In this document: positions 1 to 10,970 of the stretch, one piece after another
How the letters are laid out: every line of letters begins with the position of its first letter
How positions within the stretch are numbered: position 1 is the stretch's first letter
DNA from: Bactrocera neohumeralis
Lineage: Eukaryota > Arthropoda > Insecta > Diptera > Tephritidae
Reading direction: 5' to 3'
DNA length: 64,000 bases
Assembly: GCF_024586455.1 (NCBI RefSeq)
Contig: NC_065922.1
Coordinates: 28,268,089 to 28,332,088, forward strand
Position numbers and translations under genes: made by a program
Notes under the pieces: generated by a model
Seen by the model: only the letters and a program-made list of their open reading frames with translations
Databases searched by the model: none
Told to the model about the DNA's origin: nothing

Positions 1-1312
1 AAGTATTAAGCGACTTGATCCATTTTTGGGACAAGAGCTGTCATCACATAAATATTGTCATATGGGAAATAGGCGCTATTGTCATCTGATTTGGCCCGCT
101 TCCATAATATATGATAAAAATGTGTGGACTACTTCACACTCCAAATTTGAGTAGTTACCGATATATAGGATTGCACTTAAAGTGAGGTGTGCGTGGTCAT
201 TATTTGAATTTATCTATTTTCACAACGTATGAAAAAGTATCAAAGAGATTTCTTCTCAGCAAGTTTGGTTAAGTTAGCTTTAGCGGTTAACCATTTAAGT
301 GGCAGGCCTCACCTACTTTAAAAAAATTTTAACACAATCTCTCATCTCATGATATAAAAAATATTGTAATTATGCAAAAAAAAATTAAATTCTGGAAAAC
401 CATTTTGAACATGTTTAATCAATGCTTAACAAAGGTAATTGTTTTTCTTCTCTGATAGCGTTTCTCCCTATAATCATCATGATCTTACATTGTTGTGAGA
501 ATCAAACTTAAATTATCTAATAAGAATTCTTCACAGAAGTCCAACCGCATAATAGAAAATTCTCACCACTTACTACCCAATAATGCACGAAGAATAAATT
601 ATGCAACACTTTGTTGCACCAACTGAAATTCAATGCAGAGCGAAAATACAAAAGAAATATTAAAGAACATATTTTCAGAAACGTTGGAGTTGGCATGAAT
701 AAAGGGAAAGTAAACGAAATATTTGAATGAGCGAGGTGCGAGCAAATACGAAGTAAGAAAAATGTGCTTCCATTTCATATTCGCTAGCAACAAGCAACAT
801 CTCCACAAAGTACAACACAAGCTGCGGCTCCTGCGGCGGTGTGGAGGCAACTTTGTGGCACAACTACGACTAACTAGTATGTGCGTATGTATATTTCTAT
901 GTGTGTGTGTTTATGTTCATAGAACAAATGTATTGCGCGATCCGTTCACCTTTGGCTTTAATACCTGTTAATATTGTTGCGTACTTTTGTAATTTATTTC
1001 TGCTTCAATAAGAACTACAACAATAACAAATTAAATTTCAAGAAAAATGAGATGATATGTAATAATCAAGAATGGATGGGAGTTCAAAAAAAACAGAGTA
1101 ACTTATTCGCTATGGCAACTCATAGTTTTAGACCGGGTGGTTATATATAGAGTTCTTCAATGGAAAAAAAGAGGACAACAAAATTATAAAGGCGTGGCAA
1201 CTTGTGTTTTTTAAAAGCTTTTCATATGAGTTGCCCATCTTTCTGCTTCTTCCTTGTGTGACGTTAAGACAATTGCCATGTATAGTATGTGAAACACCTT
1301 ACTAAAAGTAAT
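1..1312. other. intergenic or intronic DNA, nothing recognised
   Basis: AT-rich sequence with frequent stops in all frames. The short open frames around 600-970 sit on CA/TG-rich sequence and show no domain, signal peptide or splice context. I see no transposon coding remnant here. A short TG run lies at about 899-912. Confidence 0.6.
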
Positions 1313-2007
1313 CCTTAAAGCTTTCTAAAGATCCAGAAATGTCATTAGTAGGGCTCACATATCTTAAAACTATTTTCAATTGAATTAAAATATCATTAAA
1401 AAATCTGGATAAAGCCCCTTGCATTCACTACTGATATTGAGCTTTTAGAGTTCTAAGTCCTTGAAGCTTTCTAAAGATCCAGATATGTCATTAGTAGGGC
1501 TCACATATCTTAAAACTATTTTCAATTGAATTAAAATATCATTAAAATCTAGATAAAGCCCCCTTGCATTACTAATGATTTTGAGCTTTTAAAGTTCTAA
1601 GCCCTTGAAGCTTTCTAAAGATCCAAAAATGTGATTAGCAGGGCTTACAGATCTAGAAACCACTTCGATTGAATAAAATATTATTTAAAACTTAGATAAA
1701 GCTTCCTTGCATTCACTACTGATATTAAGCTTTTAAAGTTCTAAGTCCTTGAAGCTTTCTAAAGATCCAAAAATGTGATTAGCAGGGTTTACAGATCTAG
1801 AAACCACTTCGATTGAATATAATATTATTTAAAACCTAGATAAAGCCTCCTTGCATTAACTAATAATTTTGAGCTTTTAAAGTTCTAAGTCCTTGAAGCT
1901 TTCTAAAGATCCAAAAATGTGATTAGCAGGACTTACGGATCTAGAAACCATTTCGGAGATAAAGCCCCTTGCATTCACTATTGATTTTGTATTTTTAAAG
2001 TTCTACA
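1313..2007. repeat. minisatellite, ~144-bp unit, about 4.8 tandem copies
   Basis: The motif CTTTCTAAAGATCCA recurs at 1321, 1467, 1611, 1755 and 1899, giving unit lengths of 146, 144, 144 and 144 bp. Each unit also carries a 'GATTAGCAGGGCTTACAGAT'-type segment (or a variant), a TTTCAATTGAAT/TTTCGATTGAAT segment, a 'GATAAAGCCCCCTTGCATT' segment and a GAGCTTTTAAAGTTCTAAG segment. Units 1-2 share GTCATTAGTAGGG, while units 3-5 share GTGATTAGCAGG. The array therefore expanded as two sub-types. The last unit is truncated internally. There is no coding potential. It could be a remnant of a longer satellite or an internal tandem array of a non-autonomous transposon. Confidence 0.92.
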
Positions 2008-3992
2008 TAAAAGCTCTCAAAAACTCGATGAGTTCACAGCAAAAAAAAATCGTTATTAATATTTTAGGATTAAATCGAAAGTGTCAGATTTCTGGGAGGT
2101 AAAAATATCCTTGATCTTATGGTTCGTGAAGAAAAATTATACTTTCAGAATGAGATACGCTCCAACACATTAGGACAACCCTGAGCAGATTTCTTGCCTT
2201 TAAACTTCAACCGAGCTTTTTGATCACCTTCGCGACAATATACGCGAAGCTCAAAAAAAGTCCGCAGAAGTGCGTAAAATGGCAGAAGTGCCACAAAGCA
2301 CAACAAGAACGAAGACATTTTGCACAAAATACACTGAAGTCGATTTTCAGACATTTCTTCGCTAGCGTAAGGAGCCGTAATCTTTGCTGCTACGCTATGC
2401 TATTGGCCCTTGCCGCCTTTGTTCAACGTCACATTGTCGTGGCGCGTTTCCATGAGTCCCAAAAGTGCAATTTCATCTTTTCGGAGACTTCGAAGTGTGT
2501 TCCATAAGCAGCCCGGTAAGTAGTGTATGCCAAGTTGGAGGTAAGACTATCGGATATGTTCATGCCAACAGAAGCAGGAACGCACAAAAACAACACTAAC
2601 AGCTGAAACAACAGCGACAATGTAACAACAATGGTAGCGGCAATACGGTTCAAGCGCAGAGGCAACTATTTATTCTGCACACCACCATCTGCACAAACAC
2701 TACACCACCGACCGCAATCACCAACAATCTTTCAACATTACTTCTTAGCTGCTCCACACTAGGTAAGTTCGTTTGGTCTTCATCGCCACAACCAGCCAAC
2801 ATTGCGGAGTGCTGGCCATTTCCACTTGCAACTTGACTGCTGCCGCCTCCCACCCCAATACCCGTACACTGGCTTATAAAGCGTATCAATGTTGATGTTG
2901 TTACAGTGCTTGTTGTTCTTGTGGTTGGTTTTCTTCTACTCGTACTCCTCGCAGTGGCTTTCGACGGTTACGACGCTGTGGCCTTGTCTTTGGCTTAAAC
3001 GGCACCGTTGCGGTTCAGTGTTGTCGTTGTGGCCTTTGTGGCATGTTGGCTGGTGGTTCTGGTAGCTAGCGCATTGGTGGACTGCGGTACTCCTTACATT
3101 GTCGTTTTTTTTTTGTTCTTGGTACTTGCTACTTGCGCGTTTACCGCAATAGAGGTGAGCGTCGTGTGTCGGTTGATGACTGTGTCGGCCGCTAACGTTG
3201 GCTTCGGCCCGGCCACAATAATTTCATATCAGTCCAAAAGTGGGCGTTTATCGTTTGACGAAGCAACAACTTCTGGTTGTTTGCCAATTTTTCTTCTTTT
3301 TTTTTGCTCACATTCTGCTGCTACATTTACTACCTTCGTTTTCAACATTCTTTTGTTCGGATTTTTATTTTTGTTTTTGCTTTTCTCAACCTATTCAAAG
3401 CAACCGTTTATTACATGCACGATATTGAGTATTTTTCCGCGGTTTTCACATACTCATTTATTTTCGATTGCGCTTTATTGTTGTGCATTGTCGGGTTTTC
3501 TCCATATTTTTCTTATTTATGCATTTCTGTGGCTTTTGACAATGTTTATGTTTTTGTTGTTTTGATTTTAGATAAATACGGACATTTTTTTAGCAACAAA
3601 GTAGGCGACAAAACTGGGAAAATAATATTGTATATGGTAGAATTCCGCCTCAAAGGCATGACTAAACTTCGTTGTGATTTCTGCTTTAGCTAGTAAGACG
3701 ACACTTGAGTGAGAAATTCTAAGCCTCATAGGAGATATCCAAGCTGTAACCTTCCATCACAATACTTAAAAATGTCCCGAAATATTTTCCAGAAACTCTT
3801 CTCTAACTGTTTAACTACTTTTCAAGGAAAACTACCAGCACCATTTTCTCCCTTGGAAATTATAGGACAATTGTCTATTGAACTTCTCTTAAGAATATTA
3901 GTCAAAAGTGCCAATTAATTATTTTACGTGAGGTTTAAAAACTGAAACTGAAACACTCTAATTGATTCTTTCCCCTTCAAACTAACTATATA
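2008..3992. other. non-coding stretch with CA/GT-rich block
   Basis: This stretch shifts at about 2140 to a less AT-rich block (to about 3600) containing GTTGTTGTTG and CAACAACA runs. An open frame at 3008-3565 encodes almost only hydrophobic residues (V, F, L), as expected from translated TTT/GTT-rich sequence. It starts at a non-ATG codon and has no recognisable family. I do not call it a gene. No transposon remnant was recognised. Confidence 0.5.
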
Positions 3993-4395
3993 TATGATCA
4001 AATTTGAACCAGACTGGTCTATTTAAATTGTGCGAGTGGAGCTTGAAAATCGTCGAGTTGGCGTCAGAGGGATAAGACAGAAGATCTCAATATCTCGATA
4101 CATATTTTGGTTGAAGTTTAGGGTATTGAACGTGTAAATTTTAAACTTGTGCCAAAAGTATGGTCGCAAAATAGAAGTCAAGCAAGTAATTTAGGACCCA
4201 CATTCATCAAACACATCCAAACTGGTGGTATGGCGTCGAACTGTCCAACAATCTAGGAAATTGCGCTCCAAAAATCAGCCACAATTTAAGCCGATCTCGG
4301 CAGAGCCAATGGAATCGAAGGTCCGTTGAATTACGAAGGGCGTTCTATGTAATATTGAAAGAAAACTTTGGTCGCACTATTTCACTTCTATCTAG
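3993..4395 (+). mobile_element. mariner-like element fragment (transposase middle part, decayed)
   Basis: The plus strand reads, with frameshifts, as the part of a mariner transposase linking the helix-turn-helix region to the catalytic core. An LENRRVGVRGI-like segment (about 4040) is followed by ISIHILVEV..G.ERVNFKLVPK (about 4090-4150), then DPTFIKHI and a VQQSRKLRSKNQPQFKP-like segment (about 4190-4300). These match the conserved order LENRR / GS.QHIL.DVLGM..V.A.LVPK / QQS.EWR in mariner transposases. The first catalytic aspartate block (normally TGDETW) is corrupted, and nothing after the core remains. A TGATCAAATTTGAACCAGAC stretch at 3995 resembles sequence at 27194 and, loosely, 30009, and may be the terminal repeat of this family. 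The upstream coding part is missing, so it is internally deleted. Confidence 0.75.
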
Positions 4396-4909
4396 AAGAT
4401 CGGTATGATAAAAAATAAAATAATATTACACAATTCCACATTGTTGACATTGTAAAAATCCTTTTTATTTTGTACCGTCCATCGCGGCTCTTGGATGACG
4501 ACCTCACGTGAACAGTTTCAACTGAGCCACTCCCCTCTAAAGCGTTACATATACTACCATGTGTGTGCCGCCTTCAATTGACAAAAGAACAACTTAATAA
4601 AAAAAGAAGGCCTGAAGATTGCAGTTCTCTCTTTCAGTGTCGTGGTTCAATTTGGAGTATTAAGCTAACGATTAAAATCAGGCCACCATCATTAGAATAA
4701 AATGGAAATAGACTTGATCGCAGATAGACGATTTTTCAATCTCACTTGTCACTCATTTTTGTTGGAAAAAATTTGGGGAAAATTCTGATAACAGTCTTAA
4801 AACAAGGCCGGCCGGAGACATGACCCTGAATATTATTTTCTTTTATGGGTTATTGTGTTTTAGAAAACAAAAGCCTAGAAACGATCAGCATGGCGAGCTG
4901 AATCGATTT
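4396..4909. other. AT-rich spacer, nothing recognised
   Basis: No domain or repeat with a counterpart elsewhere in the window was recognised. Stops are frequent in every frame. Confidence 0.5.
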
Positions 4910-4975
4910 AACCATGTTCGAACGACCGAAATCAAGCTCTTGTATGGAAAACTTTTTTATTTCGTGAGATATCCG
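4910..4975 (+). repeat. fragment of dispersed 'TCTTGTATGGAAAAC' repeat
   Basis: The segment around 4924-4973 carries the tract ATCAAGCTCTTGTATGGAAA followed by ACTTTTTTATTT and GAGATATC. The same series is seen at 55235-55280 and, in reverse orientation, at 11985-12025 and 52455-52505. Only this part of the longer repeat is present, and it runs directly into a LINE fragment at about 4975. Confidence 0.7.
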
Positions 4976-5645
4976 TCAGGATTGGGAAGGACCTCTCCGA
5001 GCCATTCGATACCAAACGAGGTTTCAGACAAGGCGACTCCCTATGATGCGACTTCTTCAATCTATTTTTGGAGAACATAATTCGAGTTGCAGGTCTGAAT
5101 AGAGAGGGTACAATCTTCTACAAGAGTGTACAACTGCTGGCATACGCCGATGATATTGATATCATTGGCCATAACAGCCGCGCCGTTACTCCAGATTGGA
5201 CAAAGAATGGGTATGGTAGTGAACGAGGGCAAGACGAAAGATTTCTTGTCATCAAACAAACAGTCGTCGCATTCGCGACTTGGCTCCCACTTCAGCTTCG
5301 AAATCCAATGACGATTAACTCTTTCTAACAGGTGCTACTCTTTTCTCACGACGAACAAAGACAAAATTCTACAAATCACTCATCATCCGCTACATGAGGC
5401 ATGGACGATGACAACATCCGATGAGTCGGCGTTACGACTTTTCGACAGAAAGGGTTTACGGATTTATAGTTCTTTGCGCATTAGCAACGGCGAATACCTC
5501 AGTCGATAGAACGATGAGTTATATGAGACATACGACGACATTGACATAGTTCAGCGAATTAAAAGACAGTGGCTACGCTGGCTAGGTCATGTCGTCGGAA
5601 TGGATGAAAACCAGGAAGGACCTGCTTACATTCAATTAAGATCTA
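4974..5645 (+). mobile_element. RTE-like non-LTR retrotransposon fragment (reverse transcriptase palm to C-terminus)
   Basis: The translation gives, in order, a LSEPFDTKRGFRQGDSL-like segment (about 4990-5045, with a stop), then a VQLLAYADDIDIIG segment at about 5128-5170. YADD is the reverse-transcriptase catalytic aspartate motif. After frame changes come an AALRLFDRKG-like segment (about 5430) and the family-typical C-terminal QRIKRQWLRWLGHVVGMDE (about 5550-5610). This order is that of RTE-type elements often annotated as 'craniofacial development protein 2-like'. Many frameshifts and internal deletions make it dead. The 5' half and the 3' tail are absent. It is joined on the left to the dispersed repeat and on the right to a minus-strand mariner. 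Confidence 0.85.
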
Positions 5646-5649
5646 TATA

Positions 5650-6335
5650 CTTTTGCATGTGTTTGAACCAATAGCCGAAACACTTTAGCCACTTTGATTG
5701 AGGAATCTCCAAAACATGCAATTTGAATACATCAACCGCCCATTCGAAAAACGTTGACTTCTTAGTTTATTTCATATGGATGAGAAGAAAAGGAAGTCAT
5801 TCGGTGCTAAGTCATGACTATACGGTGAATGACTCATCATGTGAGAACTGGCATTATCGTGGTGAAGAGTGATCCGTCTTCGGTTAGTGGGTTTCCTGAT
5901 TTCTTGAAAAACCACTGGAAAGCAAACGATTATGTACCACTCAGAACTTACTGCTCTGTACTGTTCTAGTGGTATTGTTAAATCTTATTAAGTTTTTCTA
6001 AAAAAAAATAGGTTTGGAAATTCTTCGTACGCGAAAAGCTTTTTTTGGAGTCGGCTCAATTTGAAACCCCCATATAGTCGACTGTTGCTTACTATCAGGA
6101 TCGTTCCGAAAAAAAACTAATTCTGAACGACCTTTACGAAATTCGTCTTGGAGTGATCTACGACCACGATTGGATAAGGCATAACATCAATAAACACAGG
6201 TCAATGATAGCGCTTCTTCGGCAAAAATTTGGTTAAGTTTAAGTCGATTCACAGTTGCTGAGTCAATCCACGCCGAAAGTTGTATTAAATAATCGCGCGA
6301 AAATGTTCGTGAGCTAATTTCATTTTTTATGCGAG
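5650..6335 (-). mobile_element. mariner-like transposon remnant, internally deleted
   Basis: Read on the minus strand, the N-terminal part is at about 6190-6335 (KNEISSRTF ... LNQIFAEEALSLTCVY), then NRGRRSLQDEFRKGRSEL at about 6125-6175. A jump follows to SKQQSTIWGF (about 6070), then EWYIIVCFPVVFQEIRKPTN and RRRITLHHDNASSH (about 5860-5940), and then HSPYSHDLAPND (about 5810). HHDN holds the second catalytic Asp and PDLAPND-type sequence (here HDLAPND) the third. The first catalytic block is lost in a deletion between the GRSEL and QQST segments. Several residues between HHDN and the third Asp are also missing. The rest of the C-terminus extends to about 5650 in shifted frames. It is a DD34D-type mariner by motif style, of a different family from the DD41D copies nearby. 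Confidence 0.85.
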
Positions 6336-8470
6336 ATGAATATTTTAAGTTAGTATAAGCCACAGAAATAGCGCTCGAACTAACAACTGAACAAACAGCG
6401 GGGATATACATACATATGTACATATGTCCAAGCATCTGAGTATGTAAATATAACAACAAAAATGTCGAACTTTACGATACATTTGTGAATTGCCAGATTG
6501 TAACTCTAGGGTTGCCAAATCACGAAATATAAAAGGCAACCCACTTATACATACATCGATTAGAATAAGTGTTTAGTCAGTTGTAAATTAACTGGACAGT
6601 TATAAGTTCAAGTGAAATGAGTGATCCAGGGAATATATTCGGGTGAAGTGGACAAAACACGATTTTTTTTTCGAACTTAGATTTAATGAAAATGTGTCTA
6701 AGCCCTTGGAGACTAACAAGAAATAATATACCGACGTATTTCTGCTACAAATTTTCTCAAAATAAAAGCAGAGAAAACAACAAAGAGATTATCAAATCTT
6801 ATGCACAAACATACAATACATACAAATGTACCAACTTAGTTGCCACTGTGGGAGCAACAACAGCAAAAGACCTCTGCACCCGAACAGAATTTAAGCGATT
6901 AGGTTAAATTGCATGCGAGAACGAATTCGAAAAGCTACAAAGCCTGTTAAGCCAGCAGAGACAGAAGCCAAAAAGCGAACATAAAAGGGGAGGATGCGGT
7001 CATGCTAAAATTGAGGCTACAATTTTATGAAGATACTACAAAAAAAACCACAAAGAACTCAAACTTATGATGGCAAAAGACGCAATAAATAAAGAAATAA
7101 AAAGAAAATGCGAATAAGCAACAAACAGAAACAACAGAAACAAGTAATGAACGAAATCACTGTTATGTGCTGCGCGCTGCATTGTAGTTGTTGTCGTACA
7201 ATAAGATAATGTATCTGCGCGAACGGCCGGCCGCGTAGTTGCCCATCCAAGCGGGATGATATTAACGTAACTACAACAAATGGCATAAAATGAAAATGAA
7301 AATGGCAAGGAATGAAACGTGCGAACAACAGCGCGGACCAACAGACGGCCGATGGGCCATTACAACAAAGGCGACAAGGCCCGCGCGAGGCGAGAATGAA
7401 TGTGCGCAAGTGTGTGTATAGACGACGGCCGAGTCCAACAATGGCTTCTGCTGGTAGCAAGTGCCAAGTGGCAAGTGGCAGTGACCAACGGTGGCAGTGT
7501 GGCAGGCAATTTTGCAACTACAAATAATTGGTAATCTCACAGATACACAATGATAATCGCAAATGCGAGTACGCGGCGGCCATCGCCATTCACTCACTCA
7601 CTCATCTCGGCCGCAGACAGCCAGGCAGTGGCAGGCAGCATTTATTCCGCTCATTCAGCGCGCAACGCGGTCACCACCGATTGAAGTGTGGTGTGGCGGC
7701 GGGCCATTGAGCAATGCGAGCAAGAAAGCAAAGCAAAAAATACACAAAAACAAAAACAAAATATATAATAACAGTAATACAAGGTATCAATTTAGTAGGT
7801 TGGCAGTCGCGACGACTGGTCATTGAACGAAATCGAGCTGCTAGCGTTAAGTTAAAGCGGGGGGAGGCAGGTAGAGTGTCGCTCTGGTAATAACTGTTCC
7901 AGCCATTACAACGTCGCTTGATAGTATATGGTATGTATGTATATATATAACAGTGATTATTTCAGATATGTATAGTAGTACTTACTTGATTATTGTTGCT
8001 CGCAACTGTCAGCAACAACTGCTGATGATCACCATCATTTAGGCTAGTAATAAGCGGCAAATGTAGTGAACAGCAATAACTGAAAATAACAAAATAGAAT
8101 TAAAAATCAGACTTATTTAGTAATATATGTCAGTACGATACTCTATGATTACTTATATAACTAACTAAGTCGCTGGTGGTTGGATACTGCGAAGGAAAAT
8201 ATTGGGTTATTTTAAAATATATTCTACATATTGGCTATTTGCATTTCGGTATATTCAAAAATATATACGAATTCGTATCGTTTCTTTGAAGAGGCACTGC
8301 TAGAATTGAATCTACCGTTTTTAATTAGAAATATGGATTTTGTATCAACCATAATACCCTTCAGAATTGCACTTCTTATAGCAACTAATGGGTTTTTCAA
8401 ATAAATCAAAAACGGTTTGAAATATCAATGAAACTCTTTATTCCTGTGAAAGTAAATTCGATGCTATTAT
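6336..8470. other. non-coding stretch, moderately GC-rich island at ~6900-7850
   Basis: Contains an AT-rich start, then a block from about 6900 to 7850 with higher GC and many CA/GC-rich words. Long but uninformative open frames exist on both strands at 7036-7826 (overlapping each other), which argues for composition rather than coding. At 6515-6525 an AGGGTTGCCAAAT motif resembles the repeated core at 63192. A simple ATGTATGTATATATATA run lies at about 7933-7950. No transposon remnant was recognised between 6340 and 8400. Confidence 0.5.
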
Positions 8471-9324
8471 CTATGGAACTCGATCACGGGCACGTTTGCA
8501 GTAGTCCAGGCGCGGAACCCACTGCGTCACTGGCTTGTTAGCATGGACCATAGACTTGACCTACCCCCACAGGAAATAGTCTAACGGCGTCAAATCGCAC
8601 GACCGAGGCGGCCAATTGGCTGGGCCATTTCGTGAGATAACACATTCACCAAACTTGGTTTTCAATAAATCGATTGCGACATTCGCTGTGTGGCTTATAG
8701 CGCCGTCCTGTTGGTACCACATATTGTGCAAGTCCACATCATCCAATTCCGGCCAAAAATGCAATGGTAACTCATGGAGTACGTGTGGATTGCTGCCTGA
8801 CCAATAACACACATTTTGGTCATTGATGAAGCGATTCAGCCAGAAATGAGCCTCATCGCTGAAGATGATTTTTCGATGAAAATCCGTATCATTTTCAAGT
8901 TCTTGCTCAGCCCAATTCACGAACATACGACGATTCTGGTGGTCAAGCGGCGTCAGGGCTTGCGTCAATTTGATTTTGTAAGGATGTAGGCCAAGATCTT
9001 TTCGCAAAATTCTCCGATTCAACGACGTCACAGAGATGCTCAACGCTTGAGAACGACGCGTGACTGATTTGGGTCTTCCTAAATTAATGCGCTAGCGGCA
9101 GCAATATTCTCGACAACACGGGTAATTCTCATTGGCACGGGAACATTTTGTACTGTGCCTATGGATTTAAATTTTTCCACTAGACGCTCAATTGTTGATC
9201 TGACAGGACGATTTTGATGATCATAAATTGTAAGTAGCGCTCTTAAAGTTGAGGCCACTGACTCCGAATTTCGGTAATAAATTTCAATAATTTTGATTCG
9301 TTGTTAGAACGATGCCATTTCCAT
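8471..9324 (-). mobile_element. DD41D (rosa-like) mariner transposase pseudogene, most complete copy
   Basis: The minus strand starts at an ATG complementing 9322-9324 and ends at a stop complementing 8471-8473. The N-terminal DNA-binding region (RSTIERLVEKF at about 9160-9190) lies before a frame change. An open stretch at 8561-9043 then encodes RRILRKDLGLHPYKIKLTQ, FSDEAHF (first catalytic Asp), MWYQQDGAISH (second Asp) and CDLTPLDYFLWG (third Asp). I count 41 residues between the second and third Asp, which defines the DD41D group first described from Ceratitis rosa. An in-frame deletion of roughly 45 codons removes the segment between HELPLHF and WPELDD. A second deletion lies between ANKPVT and the C-terminal PRLDYCKRAR. 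A premature stop follows the first six codons. It cannot make active transposase. Confidence 0.92.
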
Positions 9325-9364
9325 GATAATGGCAGACCTTACTCTAGAGAAATGTCAAAAGAGA

Positions 9365-9715
9365 AAAACCCGATGTTTCGCAGACGTTAAAGCGACGCTG
9401 TATTCCTTAGGTCCAAAAGATCTTTCGAAAAGGTTTTCACTGATCCTTCCGATATTCCAACGATGCCAGTAAGCTTTCTATCTGCTAGTCGTCGATTCTC
9501 AATCATTTGAATAATTTTTACTAATCAAAAACACTTGCTCGCGATCAACAATTATCACCGAAGGCTTTTCCAACATTCTGAACAGTTCGGCACCAGAAAT
9601 TTGATTCCACACACAAAATTTAATGGAACTTCTTTGTTGTAAGAAAAAATATTTCTGCCAACGAGTTTTCGCGCGTAATAAATGTTCTCCATACAAAGGC
9701 TTAATTTTCATCGAT
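9365..9715 (-). mobile_element. mariner-like element fragment (transposase N-terminus)
   Basis: On the minus strand an open frame (about 9499-9711) reads QQRSSIKFCVWNQISGAELFRML. This corresponds to the first helix-turn-helix of mariner transposases (typical pattern: KFC.K.G..A.E...ML). After a gap, the strand reads IENRRLADRKLTGIVGISEG and SVKTFSKDLLDLR (about 9385-9500), the second DNA-binding segment. No catalytic Asp is left, because the element breaks off at about 9365, where the DD41D copy's upstream flank begins. Two unrelated mariner remnants therefore lie side by side on the same strand. Confidence 0.8.
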
Positions 9716-10539
9716 CAGTATACGAGAGGTCTGATATCGGTTCTTCCGACAATCTGGCATAATCGGTTTATAGCCTCTATAGCAAGATTATTAAACCCAA
9801 TTTTGCCAAAAAGTTGGTATTTTCAGCCCGCCTGGTATACATAAGAATAAAGTATTTAGTCCACCACAGTTTGGAGTCCCTTACAATATCTGCTGATGTC
9901 TACTGTTAGAACAAGATTAAACTAGTTTGGTAAAGAAAATTTAAGAATAGAATATGTCCTCCTTGACGGCGAGCAGAAATAAATCTTATGACAGAAAACT
10001 TCTTTAGCGTTGCTTGCCAACTGGGAACGCTCATTTCTCTAACGAACTAAAGGGGATACCTCATAAATAACAATATGAGGATAGATGAACGTTTTTTGGA
10101 AAGTGTGAGGATGCCCGCTCCAAAACCACCATATGCCAAGCTGACTAGGTACCCATGCTGATGGTTGAATGGTCAGCAAAGAACAATTTAAGAGATGTTT
10201 GCGAACGGTCGCCTCCGATGGCCGGGAAAGGTCGAAGGTAACAAAGGCCTTCTCTATGCGTACTGGCTCTGAAGGGCCAAGCCTCTCCGGCTGACTCGGG
10301 AGACCAAACAACAACAACTGACACCTTGACGACTACTGCCACGGCTACATGGACATCAGCAAAAATGAATACTTATCGGAATCTTATAACGAATATAAGA
10401 TTCAAGAAGCTGGTATCTCAGGTGACGTAGAGAAGAAGCGCTAAGCACAGATTGCAGGAGTAGAACAAAACTTTCTTGAAAAGGAAGCAATCGGAACCTT
10501 TCGCGGGGACCGCCAAAACAAACTCCCAGTAAAGAAATC
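9716..10539. other. unassigned spacer
   Basis: No domain is convincing. Short open frames at 10039-10342 on the minus strand have no family resemblance. Part of 10330-10540 may be the upstream, unrecognisable portion of the LINE fragment that follows. Confidence 0.4.
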
Positions 10540-10970
10540 GCTCTCACAGATAAACGTTCAAAACTCTACCCAAAAGACTTAAGCCACGAAAAAGCAGACG
10601 AGTTGGCCAAGTCAGGAGCCTTTCTAGACGAGTCTGAGGCGGACACAATACCGCCCTTGCTAGGGACGGCTCAAAAGAAAGGTGGGAACAGAAGGAAAGG
10701 ACTTACTAAATAAGTCCAAGAAAAATTTATTTAGGCTTACAGTTACCATAATGCAATGGAGTGCCACATAACAATATTTGCTACAGCGCCAAACTCGAAG
10801 GGAGTAAGGAAACGGTTGTACATTTACTCTGCATGTGCTGAGCTCTATCAAAAAAATCATAACATAGATAAATAGTTTCTTTGAGAACACCTAATGGTTT
10901 GAAGACAACCCTGAAACGAGATAGTTTATTACTCTTTGAAGGGCGAGAAACCTTCTGAGGTTCTAGTTGG
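10540..10970 (+). mobile_element. non-LTR retrotransposon 3' fragment (RNase H tail and C-terminal Cys/His region)
   Basis: The plus strand reads HEKADELAKSGAFLDESEADTIP at about 10577-10645. This is the end of the RNase H domain of R1/LOA/Jockey-group LINEs, where GNEKADELAR...GA is the standard ending. After frame changes, ETVVHLLCMC is read at about 10812, matching the Cys/His-containing tail (usual pattern ET.EHLLC.C.AL) of the same proteins. The rest of the reverse transcriptase is missing or unrecognisable. It is the 3' part of a 5'-truncated copy, as expected for LINE insertion. Confidence 0.75.

Noticed and set aside
1313..2007. Regularly spaced repeats that could suggest a CRISPR-like array
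   Set aside because: The whole 144-bp unit is conserved, not a short repeat with unique spacers, and the genome is clearly that of an insect.
3008..3565. A 185-codon open frame rich in Val, Phe and Leu
   Set aside because: It starts at a non-ATG codon, overlaps other open frames on the same strand, and is a translation of TTT/GTT-rich DNA with no recognisable domain.
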